Shown here piece after piece: positions 15,756 to 22,678 of a DNA stretch of 39,978 nt. Source of the stretch: a virus. How positions within the stretch are numbered: the stretch's first letter is position 1; each line of letters opens with the position of its first letter. Made by a program: the position numbers and the translations under genes. Below the pieces are notes generated by a model, which worked only from the letters and a program-made list of their open reading frames with translations, was not told where the DNA came from and made no database searches. The stretch is taken from IMG/VR virus record IMGVR_UViG_3300035670_009324, positions 1 to 39,978 of that record; one strand, 5' to 3'.

Positions 15756-16798
15756 TGGCACTTCCCAGAAAACAAGTTATTCCAACTATCAACCTAACTC
15801 CTGAGAAAATTCTTTATCAGAGAAGAGAACAACTATTGGAATATATTACCGAAGACGGAACATATTTGCCTAAGTCACTATTACATGCTGATTTGGATCG
15901 TGGATTTTTGGATTTTGTGAAAGAAGATTTGGAGACAATTGTTGAAGGTCAAATCATACCACCTGTTGATATTATAATTACCACACAAAACTGGTCTCAG
16001 TTCACACAAACTTGGGATTTCCAAGACCTGAATGGTAATCCCCAGTTACCTTTCATTACTACAGTGAGAAATCCTGATGTAAAATATGGGAGTAACCCCG
16101 CAATCATTTATAATATTCCAAATAGAAAAGAATATTTTTATGCTGCGGTTCCAACTTGGAATGGAAATATAAAAGGGATGGACATCTATAAGATACCACA
16201 ACCTGTTCCTGTTGATATAACATATAATGTAAAAATCCTTAGTAATAGAATGAGGGAACTCAATGAGTTTAACAAAAATGTAATTCAAACTTTTGCCTCA
16301 AGACAAGCCTACAGGAAAATCAACGGTCACTACATTCCAATTATTATGAATAATATTTCTGATGAGTCACAAGTTGATATTGGTCGTAGAAGATTTTACA
16401 TTCAGAATTACGAATTCACGATGTTAGCCTTTTTATTAGATGAAGAAGAGTTCGAAGTAGCACCCGCAGTCTCAAGGGTCTTCAACTCCTTCGAGGTAAA
16501 TCTTACTCAAAAAAAATCGAGAAGAAACAAATTTCCAGAAAACCCTGATACGATTGAAAAAAACATTGTGTTCAATTCAGGTGTGACAACCACGTCTTTA
16601 GTTGTTGACTATACTGGTGATTTCAGATTAATTGGAAATCAAAATGTAACTTCGTGGGAAGTTTACATCAATGGGGATTTTTATGGCTCGGATGTTATGA
16701 CAATTCAAGTAAACACCAATGACATTCTTAGGATTGATATTACTCCCGACGATCCCAATGATATTTCGGTTTTAGAATACGGAATAAAATTATTATAA
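15755..16798 (+). CDS. Tail completion/sheath-stabiliser-like protein, possibly T4 gp15-like
   Basis: A 347-aa structural-type protein without enzymatic motifs. The middle part (VPVDITYNVKILSNRMRELN, then RKINGHYIPIIMNN) and RRRFYIQNYEFTMLAFLLDE followed by EFEVAPAVSR resemble tail terminator/sheath-stabiliser proteins of T4-like phages. T4 gp15 (272 aa) caps the sheath and tube and lies between gp14 and gp18, which is the position here. The C-terminal 90 residues look like a separate beta domain (WEVYINGDFYGSDVMTI). It overlaps the upstream gene by one base, so the two are coupled, and it overlaps the convergent minus-strand gene by 6 bases. Assignment is mostly by synteny. Confidence 0.5.
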   Translation: MALPRKQVIPTINLTPEKILYQRREQLLEYITEDGTYLPKSLLHADLDRGFLDFVKEDLETIVEGQIIPPVDIIITTQNWSQFTQTWDFQDLNGNPQLPFITTVRNPDVKYGSNPAIIYNIPNRKEYFYAAVPTWNGNIKGMDIYKIPQPVPVDITYNVKILSNRMRELNEFNKNVIQTFASRQAYRKINGHYIPIIMNNISDESQVDIGRRRFYIQNYEFTMLAFLLDEEEFEVAPAVSRVFNSFEVNLTQKKSRRNKFPENPDTIEKNIVFNSGVTTTSLVVDYTGDFRLIGNQNVTSWEVYINGDFYGSDVMTIQVNTNDILRIDITPDDPNDISVLEYGIKLL

Positions 16799-16948
16799 CT
16801 CTCCGTAGATATCTTTTTTCTCAGAACATTTTTCCATTATTAAGTTCTCTAAAAATCTATACATTTTAATTCCCCTTTTATCACAGTAGTCTTTTAGTAC
16901 TTGGTGACTCTCGGTGGATATTTTCAAATTTTTAATTGATTTGGACAT
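16793..16948 (-). CDS. Small ribbon-helix-helix-like DNA-binding protein
   Basis: A 51-aa protein beginning MSKSIKNLKISTESHQVL. The pattern fits a ribbon-helix-helix fold: strand KSIKNLKIS, helix A ESHQVLKDYCDKRG, helix B MYRFLENLIMEKCSEKK. RHH proteins bind DNA as dimers and are commonly small regulators. I chose ATG 16948 over ATG 16981, because the extra 11 residues of the longer version (MVSFFSAFFLL) do not fit the fold and the TATTTATA element ends 3 bases before 16981. It is a lone minus-strand gene inside the plus-strand tail block, convergent with the gp15-like gene (6-base overlap) and divergent from the sheath gene. A regulatory role is inference. Confidence 0.6.
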   Translation of the reverse strand: MSKSIKNLKISTESHQVLKDYCDKRGIKMYRFLENLIMEKCSEKKDIYGEL

Positions 16949-16983
16949 AAGTAGAAAAAAGGCAGAAAAAAAACTTACCATTT

Positions 16984-16991
16984 TATAAATA
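16984..16991 (-). promoter_or_regulatory. TATTTATA element upstream of the RHH gene
   Basis: On the minus strand, CTATTTATAAAATGG; the element ends 35 bases before the chosen ATG at 16948. It supports transcription of the small gene on the minus strand. Confidence 0.42.
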
Positions 16992-17027
16992 GATAGGACA
17001 AAGTAAAGTTTTTGTCTTTTAGCTGAA

Positions 17028-17034
17028 TATTTAT
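17028..17034 (+). promoter_or_regulatory. TATTTAT element upstream of the tail sheath gene
   Basis: TATTTATG starts 42 bases upstream of the ATG at 17070. The leader between them is almost pure A/T, with no Shine-Dalgarno before the start. Confidence 0.45.
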
Positions 17035-17069
17035 GTAATAAAAATAAATTTTATTGAACATAAAATAAA

Positions 17070-20000
17070 ATGGCAGTATCAAACAAAATATTCGTCTCTC
17101 CTGGGGTTTACACTTCTGAGAGAGATTTGAGTTTCGTGTCTCAAAGTGTTGGTGTAACTACTTTGGGATTGGTTGGTGAGACAATTATGGGTCCAGCTTT
17201 CGAGCCGATCTTTATTACTAACTACGATGAATTCGAAGCATTCTTTGGAGGGACTTTACCCGAGAAGTTTGTAAATACACAAATCCCTAAATACGAATTA
17301 GCATACATTGCTAAATCATACTTACAACAATCTAACCAACTTTTTGTAACAAGAGTTTTAGGTTTATCAGGTTATGATGCAGGACCTTCTTGGTCTATTA
17401 CTACGATCGCGAATGTCGATGGGTCTTCAGTCAATTTTGATGGATCACCTATCGCGTGGTCTGTTGATTTCTCAGGTTGTACTGGTGATACTGCAGCATC
17501 TTTTACGAGTAGTTTTCCGGCAATAATTGCGGCTAACGTGAATATTCCTTATACTCAATTGAATGGTTCTCAAACAACTTTGTCTGACGAACTTAGTACA
17601 CAAATTTTAGATATAATTGACAACGGTGGTTCAACATCAGGAACTTCAATTTCATACTTCGGTACTGTTACGGATGGTGCATACAATAGTTTATCACCAA
17701 CCTACACTGCTGAAACAAACGTATTCGGAGTGTCAGGACTTTCTCAAAGTGTTGCTGATTACACATCACCAAACAACGATGCTTGGTACTATTCTAACTT
17801 TGACATCTCAACAGGAAACCAATACACAGGATACTCATTCTATAGTATTGTAAATTCTTTAGAAGATTTGGGTAGTGGATGCTATTCGGGTACTGTATCA
17901 GGAAATATCTACAAGTATTCAGGTACTGCTTATTCAGATTGGAATAACTTGGTAGTTGCAACTCTAAGATCTCGTGGTATTTCTCTTTATGGTGCAAACC
18001 AAAGTGGACCTTCTTATGTTGTATCAGGATTAACCGATGTGATTATTGATGATAGTGGAATTTACTCAGGTATTAGTACTAGTCCATACGCTGCGTTCAA
18101 TATTTCAGGTGTTACTGTTGATGGTGACGCATTTGCATTTGCAACATCACTGAATTCATCTGATCAAAACTATATCACAAAAGTATTTGGTGGTACTAAC
18201 TTCGGTAAACCTAGAAATGAAGTACCTTTGTTTGTTGAAGAAACATTCCAAAACATGTTGAACTTTGGTTACAACAAAGGTTTGATCAAAGGTTTGAATT
18301 CTACATTCACAGCACTTCCTGGTTTGAGAAACACACCTAACACAGGTACTATCGCATATTATTTAGAAAAATATCAGAGTGCTGAGTCACCTTGGGTGGT
18401 TTCTGAACTACGTGGTACAACAGTCGACAGATTGTTCAAGGTCATTACAATTGCTGACGGTAACACGGCTAACACTCAAATCAAAATTTCAATTCAGAAC
18501 ATTTCCTTCAACAATGGAACGTTCGATTTGGCGGTAAGAAGTTTCTTTGATACTGACGCGAATCCTGTTTACTTAGAAAAATACACAAACTGTAGTATGG
18601 ATCCAGGTAACAACAACTTCGTTGGTGTTCAGGTTGGTACTTCTGATGGTGAATACGCATTGAATTCTAAATACATTATGTTGGAATTGAATGAAAACGC
18701 ACCTATCGATACACTTCCTTGTGGTTTTGAAGGTTACGTTATTAGACAATATGGTAATGCTCAACCACCTTATCCTGTTTACAAAACTTCATACAATTTC
18801 CCAGGTCAGGTTATTGGTAATCCACCTTTCAACATTCCTGCAGGACCTAATGCTATTATTTCCCCAGGAGACAATGTTAGACGTACCTTCTTAGGAATAT
18901 CTTCACAAATTGGGTATGACCCTGATTTCTTCCAATATAAAGGAAAACAAGTTCCAAATAACTTGTGTGTTGAATCAGATGCTTTACCTTGGAACTACGT
19001 TACTAAAGGTTTCCACATGGATTCAGGAGCAACTGTTGTTACAATTACTACAGGACCAACAGCTGGTACTCCAGCGTTTGATTGTGGTGATACATCATTC
19101 CAATCTGATCCTAATGATCCAACAAACCCTTACTACACTATCCAATCGAGAAAGTATTCATTCTTAGTTCAGGGTGGTTTTGATGGATGGGATATCTATC
19201 GTGAGAATAGAACAAACGATGACAGATATGTTATTGGTGGTTCTTTATGGCAGAAAGGAGCATGTCCTACAACTCGTTACCCATTGGCAACAGGTTGGGG
19301 AGCATTCAAGACAACAACTCAAGAAGGTTTTGCTGAATTCTCGAACTCTGACTACTATGCATACTTGTTGGGTATCGCAACATTCAACAACCCTGAAGCG
19401 GTGAACATCAACGTGTTCGCAACTCCTGGTATTGATTATGTAAACAACAGTAACTTGGTTGAAGAAGCGATCGATATGATTACGTTCCAAAGAGCGGATT
19501 CTATTTACATCGTTACAACTCCTGACTCTAATCTATATCTTCCAACTCAAACGGATAACGTTATCCTTCCAACAGAAGCGGTTGATAAGTTAGATACCAC
19601 AGGAATTGATTCTAACTACACAGCAACTTACTACCCATGGATTTTGGTTAGAGACAGTGTAAACAACACTCAAATCTACATCCCACCAACAAACGAGGTT
19701 TGTAGAAACTTGGCTCTTACCGATAACATCGCGTTCCCTTGGTTCGCAACTGCGGGTTACACAAGAGGTTTGGTAAATGCTGTCAAGGCTCGTATCAAAC
19801 TAACTCAAGACCAAAGAGATACTCTTTACCAAGGTCGTATCAACCCAATTGCTACCTTCTCTGACGTAGGTACTGTAATTTGGGGTAACAAAACTCTTCA
19901 AATTGCTGACACTGCTCTAAACAGAATCAACGTAAGAAGATTGTTACTACAAGCTCGTAAGTTGATCTCGGCAGTAGCGGTTAGATTGTTGTTTGAACAA

Positions 20001-20231
20001 AATGACGCTAAGGTTCGTCAGGACTTCCTTGACTCAGTCAACCCAATCCTTGACGCAATCAGAAGAGACCGTGGTCTTTATGACTTCCGTGTTACAGTAA
20101 GTAACTCACCTGAAGATTTGGATAGAAATACCATGTCAGGTAAGATCTACTTGAAACCAACGAAGGCTCTTGAATTCATCGACATCGAATTCTTGATCAC
20201 TCCAACAGGAGCTTCGTTTGAGAATATCTAA
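17070..20231 (+). CDS. 18: Tail sheath protein (T4 gp18 type), enlarged
   Basis: A 1053-aa contractile sheath subunit. The N-terminus (FVSPGVYTSERDLSF, then LGLVGETIMGPAFEPIFI and NYDEFEAFFGG) and the C-terminus (RTLYQG-type DTLYQGRINPIATF, IWGNKTLQ, NVRRLLLQARKLISAVAVRLLFEQND, DRGLYDFRVTVSNSPEDLDRN) match the conserved sheath core. T4 gp18 is 659 aa, so about 390 residues are extra; they lie between about residues 105 and 720 in beta-rich, Ser/Thr/Gly-rich sequence likely exposed on the tail surface. Subunits polymerise round the tube and contract to drive it through the envelope. A TATTTATG element lies 42 bases before the start, and a hairpin follows the stop. Confidence 0.95.
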   Translation: MAVSNKIFVSPGVYTSERDLSFVSQSVGVTTLGLVGETIMGPAFEPIFITNYDEFEAFFGGTLPEKFVNTQIPKYELAYIAKSYLQQSNQLFVTRVLGLSGYDAGPSWSITTIANVDGSSVNFDGSPIAWSVDFSGCTGDTAASFTSSFPAIIAANVNIPYTQLNGSQTTLSDELSTQILDIIDNGGSTSGTSISYFGTVTDGAYNSLSPTYTAETNVFGVSGLSQSVADYTSPNNDAWYYSNFDISTGNQYTGYSFYSIVNSLEDLGSGCYSGTVSGNIYKYSGTAYSDWNNLVVATLRSRGISLYGANQSGPSYVVSGLTDVIIDDSGIYSGISTSPYAAFNISGVTVDGDAFAFATSLNSSDQNYITKVFGGTNFGKPRNEVPLFVEETFQNMLNFGYNKGLIKGLNSTFTALPGLRNTPNTGTIAYYLEKYQSAESPWVVSELRGTTVDRLFKVITIADGNTANTQIKISIQNISFNNGTFDLAVRSFFDTDANPVYLEKYTNCSMDPGNNNFVGVQVGTSDGEYALNSKYIMLELNENAPIDTLPCGFEGYVIRQYGNAQPPYPVYKTSYNFPGQVIGNPPFNIPAGPNAIISPGDNVRRTFLGISSQIGYDPDFFQYKGKQVPNNLCVESDALPWNYVTKGFHMDSGATVVTITTGPTAGTPAFDCGDTSFQSDPNDPTNPYYTIQSRKYSFLVQGGFDGWDIYRENRTNDDRYVIGGSLWQKGACPTTRYPLATGWGAFKTTTQEGFAEFSNSDYYAYLLGIATFNNPEAVNINVFATPGIDYVNNSNLVEEAIDMITFQRADSIYIVTTPDSNLYLPTQTDNVILPTEAVDKLDTTGIDSNYTATYYPWILVRDSVNNTQIYIPPTNEVCRNLALTDNIAFPWFATAGYTRGLVNAVKARIKLTQDQRDTLYQGRINPIATFSDVGTVIWGNKTLQIADTALNRINVRRLLLQARKLISAVAVRLLFEQNDAKVRQDFLDSVNPILDAIRRDRGLYDFRVTVSNSPEDLDRNTMSGKIYLKPTKALEFIDIEFLITPTGASFENI

Positions 20232-20241
20232 TATAAAAAAT

Positions 20242-20261
20242 GGTGGGGGGAAACCCCCACC
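20242..20261 (+). terminator. GC-rich hairpin after the sheath gene
   Basis: GGTGGGGG (20242-20249), a GAAA tetraloop, CCCCCACC (20254-20261): 8 perfect pairs of nearly all G-C. The T-tract after it is short (TT, then AGCCTTT), so it may be an intrinsic terminator of medium strength, or an mRNA-stabilising 3' end for the abundant sheath message. Confidence 0.7.
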
Positions 20262-20280
20262 TTAGCCTTTAAAATAGTTT

Positions 20281-21093
20281 ATGAAGAAAATAGTTACGGA
20301 AGGATTTGATGATTTGGGAATGCCGACTCTCAAATACTACGCATTTGATTGGGATGACAATTTGATGTACATGCCCACCAAAATTATTGTACAAAGTGAG
20401 GATGGTGAAGAAGTGGGAATGTCCACAGAAGACTTTGCCGAATATCGTACAAAGATTGGTAAGGAACCCTTTAATTATGAGGGTAAGACCATTACTGGTT
20501 TTGCGTCTGATCCCTTCAGAAACTTCACTACAAAGGGTGACAAGGACTTTTTGATTGACTCTATGAAAGCGAAACCTGGTCCTGCTTGGGCTGATTTCGT
20601 GGAAGCTGTAAATAACGGGTCAATTTTTTCTATCATCACCGCTCGTGGACACAATCCTAGTACCCTAAAAGAAGCGGTTTACAATATGATTGTATCTGAT
20701 CATATGGGTCTAAATAAAGACTTACTTATCAAGAATCTAAAAAAATTCCGTGATTTCGTGGGGGAGGACAAACAGAGTAATCAAAAAATGATCCGTGAAT
20801 ATTTGGACATGTTAAGATTCTATCCTGTTTCATTCAACCAAGGGGATTCTGCGGCATCTCCGGAACAATTAAAGGTTCAAGCGATGAAGGAGTTCATTTC
20901 TTATGTAAAGGAACAAGCCAAAAAACTAGGCCAGAAAGTATATTTAAAGGATGAAGTAAAGAACAAATTCATACCTCAAATAGGATTTTCAGATGATGAC
21001 ATAAGAAATGTAGAAGTTATGAAGAAAGAATTTGAAGATGAACCAGTTCTTAAGACTTATTCTACTGCAGGAGGCATAAAGACTAGATATTAA
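20281..21093 (+). CDS. HAD-superfamily phosphatase/hydrolase
   Basis: A 270-aa protein. Motif I is FDWDDNL (22-28; D23 nucleophile and D25 acid), motif II is SIITARGH (117-124; T120) and motif IV is GFSDDDIRNVE (235-245), all in HAD order. The size and the SDDD motif suggest a soluble small-molecule phosphatase, such as a nucleotidase or polynucleotide/sugar phosphatase; the substrate cannot be told. Residues 150-222 form a helical cap-like segment. The gene lies between sheath and tube genes, after a hairpin, with an A-rich gap of about 100 bases behind it. Its place in the tail cluster is odd, since T4 has no enzyme there. The family is well supported. Confidence 0.8.
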   Translation: MKKIVTEGFDDLGMPTLKYYAFDWDDNLMYMPTKIIVQSEDGEEVGMSTEDFAEYRTKIGKEPFNYEGKTITGFASDPFRNFTTKGDKDFLIDSMKAKPGPAWADFVEAVNNGSIFSIITARGHNPSTLKEAVYNMIVSDHMGLNKDLLIKNLKKFRDFVGEDKQSNQKMIREYLDMLRFYPVSFNQGDSAASPEQLKVQAMKEFISYVKEQAKKLGQKVYLKDEVKNKFIPQIGFSDDDIRNVEVMKKEFEDEPVLKTYSTAGGIKTRY

Positions 21094-21145
21094 GACAATA
21101 AATTTTTACAAAATAAAGTAAAGGCAAAAATTTTTATATAGAGAG

Positions 21146-21153
21146 TATTTATA
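21146..21153 (+). promoter_or_regulatory. TATTTATA element upstream of the tail tube gene
   Basis: GTATTTATATAG starts 46 bases upstream of the ATG at 21192, followed by an A-rich leader. The tube is a high-copy product, which fits a strong late promoter. Confidence 0.45.
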
Positions 21154-21191
21154 TAGAAAACAAATAAAAAAAGTAAAAAAGAAAAAATACC

Positions 21192-21680
21192 ATGGCAGAC
21201 TTATTAATGAAAATGCCGGTTCCATATGAACCAAAAAGGACAAACAGATTTATCCTTCGTTTCGATTCCACTTTGGGAATTAATGAATGGTTTGTAGAAT
21301 CAACTGGTCGTCCAAGTATTGATATTAACCCAGTCGAGATTCCATTCTTGAACACCTCTACATTTGTGGCGGGTAGATTTAAGTGGAATTCAATCAATGT
21401 GAAGTTCCGTGATCCTATCGGACCTTCAGCGACACAGGCTCTTATGGAGTGGGTACGTTTACACGCAGAATCTGTAACAGGTCGTATGGGTTACGCTGCG
21501 GGTTACAAGAAAAATGTTGACCTCGAGATGTTGGACCCAACAGGTGTTGTTGTGGAAAAATGGATTCTTGAGGGAACTATGATTACAAAGACCGCTTGGT
21601 CTGAGGCAAACTACGGTACTGATACATTGGCAACTCTTGATGCCACTCTTCAGATGGACCGTTGTATCTTGGTTTACTAA
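21192..21680 (+). CDS. 19: Tail tube protein (T4 gp19 type)
   Basis: A 162-aa protein, almost the length of T4 gp19 (163 aa). Conserved tube features: KRTNRFILRFDSTLGINEWF, the SxxRPSIDINPVEIPFLN turn (VESTGRPSI), FKWNSINVKFRDPIGPSA, ALMEWVRLH and the C-terminal ATLDATLQMDRCILVY. Hexamers stack to form the rigid inner tube through which DNA passes, around the tape-measure protein. The sheath gene is upstream; the HAD gene intervenes. It is followed by a strong terminator-like hairpin abutting the next start. Confidence 0.95.
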   Translation: MADLLMKMPVPYEPKRTNRFILRFDSTLGINEWFVESTGRPSIDINPVEIPFLNTSTFVAGRFKWNSINVKFRDPIGPSATQALMEWVRLHAESVTGRMGYAAGYKKNVDLEMLDPTGVVVEKWILEGTMITKTAWSEANYGTDTLATLDATLQMDRCILVY

Positions 21681-21727
21681 AAGTATTTACTTTTTTTATT
21701 GATAAATAAGTTTGTGATGGTATAATT

Positions 21728-21760
21728 AACACAGGGACTAACTCCCTGTGTTTTTTTTTT
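21728..21760 (+). terminator. Rho-independent-type terminator between tube and gp26-like genes
   Basis: AACACAGGGA (21728-21737), loop CTAAC, TCCCTGTGTT (21743-21752): a 10-bp perfect stem with ten T residues (21751-21760) in and after its 3' side. The next ATG (21761) follows the T-tract directly, so the hairpin occupies the whole leader of the gp26-like gene and may reduce its expression relative to the tube. Confidence 0.85.
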
Positions 21761-22507
21761 ATGGACAATGCAGCAATTTATGGACAACAAGATTTTTCTT
21801 TGCCACACGACATTGTAAAACTTCCTTCAGAGGGTAAGTTCTACAGTAGTAAGAAAAAATCAATCAAAGTGGGGTATCTAACCGCTGCGGATGAAAACGT
21901 GATTATGTCTTCCTCTGCGGATGATATTATTATGACTTTGGTCCGTAGTAAAGTTTATGAACCAGATCTTCGTCCTGAAGATATGTTGAATGGTGATATT
22001 GAAGCCATCCTCATTTTCCTTAGAAACACTGCCTTTGGTCCTGAATATAACCTACAAGTTATTGACCCCCAAAGTGGAAAAAAATTCAAATCAACAATTA
22101 TGTTGGATGAGTTGGATTTCAAAAAGGGTGAAATTGAACCTTCAGAAAACGGGACTTTTTCTACTGTCCTACCAAAAACACAAACACATGTAGAACTCCG
22201 TCCTCTTACCTACAGAGAGTTGATGGATATCAACAAACAAGCCGAATCCTACCCTGTAGGACGTGTTGCACCTAAGGTTACTTGGAGACTATTGAAACAA
22301 ATCGTCTCAGTAAATGGTGACCGTGAAATGTCGACAATCTCAAAATTCGTTGAATCCCTTCCAATTATGGATTCAAAATACATCAGAAATTTCTTGGAAG
22401 AAAACGAACCTCGTTTGGACCTCCGTAGAACAGTTATTGCCCCGTCAGGAGAAAAGGTAGATGTGAACATCACCTTCGGGGTTGAGTTTTTTCGGGTTTT
22501 CTTCTGA
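21761..22507 (+). CDS. 26: Baseplate hub / tail assembly chaperone, T4 gp26-like
   Basis: A 248-aa zero-frame product of the T4 baseplate gp26 type (PF12322). Diagnostic parts: HDIVKLPSEGKFY (about 15-27), VGYLTAADENVIM, the helical region DLRPEDMLNGDIEAILIFLRN, LRPLTYRELMDINKQ and the end NFLEENEPRLDLRR, then VDVNITFGVEFF. In T4, gp26 and gp51 are low-copy hub assembly factors; in other tailed phages the gene between tube and tape measure is the tail assembly chaperone. The frame ends at TGA 22505-22507, shortly after a run of six T residues; a second frame continues as a conserved-looking 50-residue tail (see 22482-22646). The start directly follows a terminator T-tract. Confidence 0.75.
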   Translation: MDNAAIYGQQDFSLPHDIVKLPSEGKFYSSKKKSIKVGYLTAADENVIMSSSADDIIMTLVRSKVYEPDLRPEDMLNGDIEAILIFLRNTAFGPEYNLQVIDPQSGKKFKSTIMLDELDFKKGEIEPSENGTFSTVLPKTQTHVELRPLTYRELMDINKQAESYPVGRVAPKVTWRLLKQIVSVNGDREMSTISKFVESLPIMDSKYIRNFLEENEPRLDLRRTVIAPSGEKVDVNITFGVEFFRVFF

Positions 22508-22646
22508 ATATAGGAAATATCTATTGGACGAATTTTTCGTCTTGGCAAAACATTTGAATTTTACTTGGTCTGAATACAACAAAATACCAACCTATGCTCG
22601 TAGGTATTTGGTAGATAAAATTGTTGAGACCTCTCAAAAAGAATAA
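22482..22646 (+). CDS. +1-frame extension of the gp26-like protein (probable programmed frameshift product)
   Basis: An open frame of 54 codons overlaps the end of the gp26-like gene in the +1 frame. It has no ATG; the first in-frame TTG is at 22482. Its protein sequence is ordinary: YRKYLLDEFFVLAKH, then NFTWSEYNKIPTYARRYLVD and KIVETSQKE. The pattern F-x-W-S-E-x-x-x-x-P-x-x-x-R-R-Y resembles the C-terminal extensions of tail assembly chaperones. If the ribosome slips +1 at TTT TTT C (22487-22493), the product is 294 aa, reading VEFFGFSSEYRKYLL across the junction. The listed coordinates are the overlap ORF; the fusion would be 21761-22646. An alternative is a separate short protein from TTG, or a base missing from or added to the T run. 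Confidence 0.65.
   Translation: MSFFGFSSEYRKYLLDEFFVLAKHLNFTWSEYNKIPTYARRYLVDKIVETSQKE
22487..22495 (+). other. Putative +1 frameshift site, TTT TTT CGG
   Basis: In the zero frame the codons are GAG TTT TTT CGG. A tRNA-Phe on the second TTT can move one base to TTC, its cognate codon, while the A site holds CGG, a codon rarely seen elsewhere in this AT-rich window. The stop TGA follows 10 bases later. This is the textbook form of +1 slippage, read from sequence only. Confidence 0.55.
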
Positions 22647-22670
22647 TTATCCTATTTATTATAGGATAAT
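22646..22670 (+). repeat. Perfect inverted repeat containing a TATTTAT element
   Basis: ATTATCCTAT (22646-22655), loop TTATT, ATAGGATAAT (22661-22670). The TATTTAT heptamer (22653-22659) spans one arm and the loop. It ends 8 bases before the tape-measure ATG at 22679. It may be a regulator-binding palindrome over the promoter or a leader hairpin; it has no T-tract. Confidence 0.6.
22653..22659 (+). promoter_or_regulatory. TATTTAT element upstream of the tape-measure gene
   Basis: TATTTATT starts 26 bases upstream of the ATG at 22679 and lies inside a 10-bp perfect inverted repeat. Confidence 0.42.
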
Positions 22671-22678
22671 ATTTCATT

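Noticed and set aside
16949-16981. Longer start (ATG 16981) for the ribbon-helix-helix gene
   Set aside because: The 11 added residues are hydrophobic and outside the fold, and the start would lie only 3 bases after the TATTTATA element.
21684-21690. TATTTAC after the tube gene as another motif copy
   Set aside because: One mismatch, and the strong terminator between it and the next start argues against it as the promoter of the gp26-like gene.
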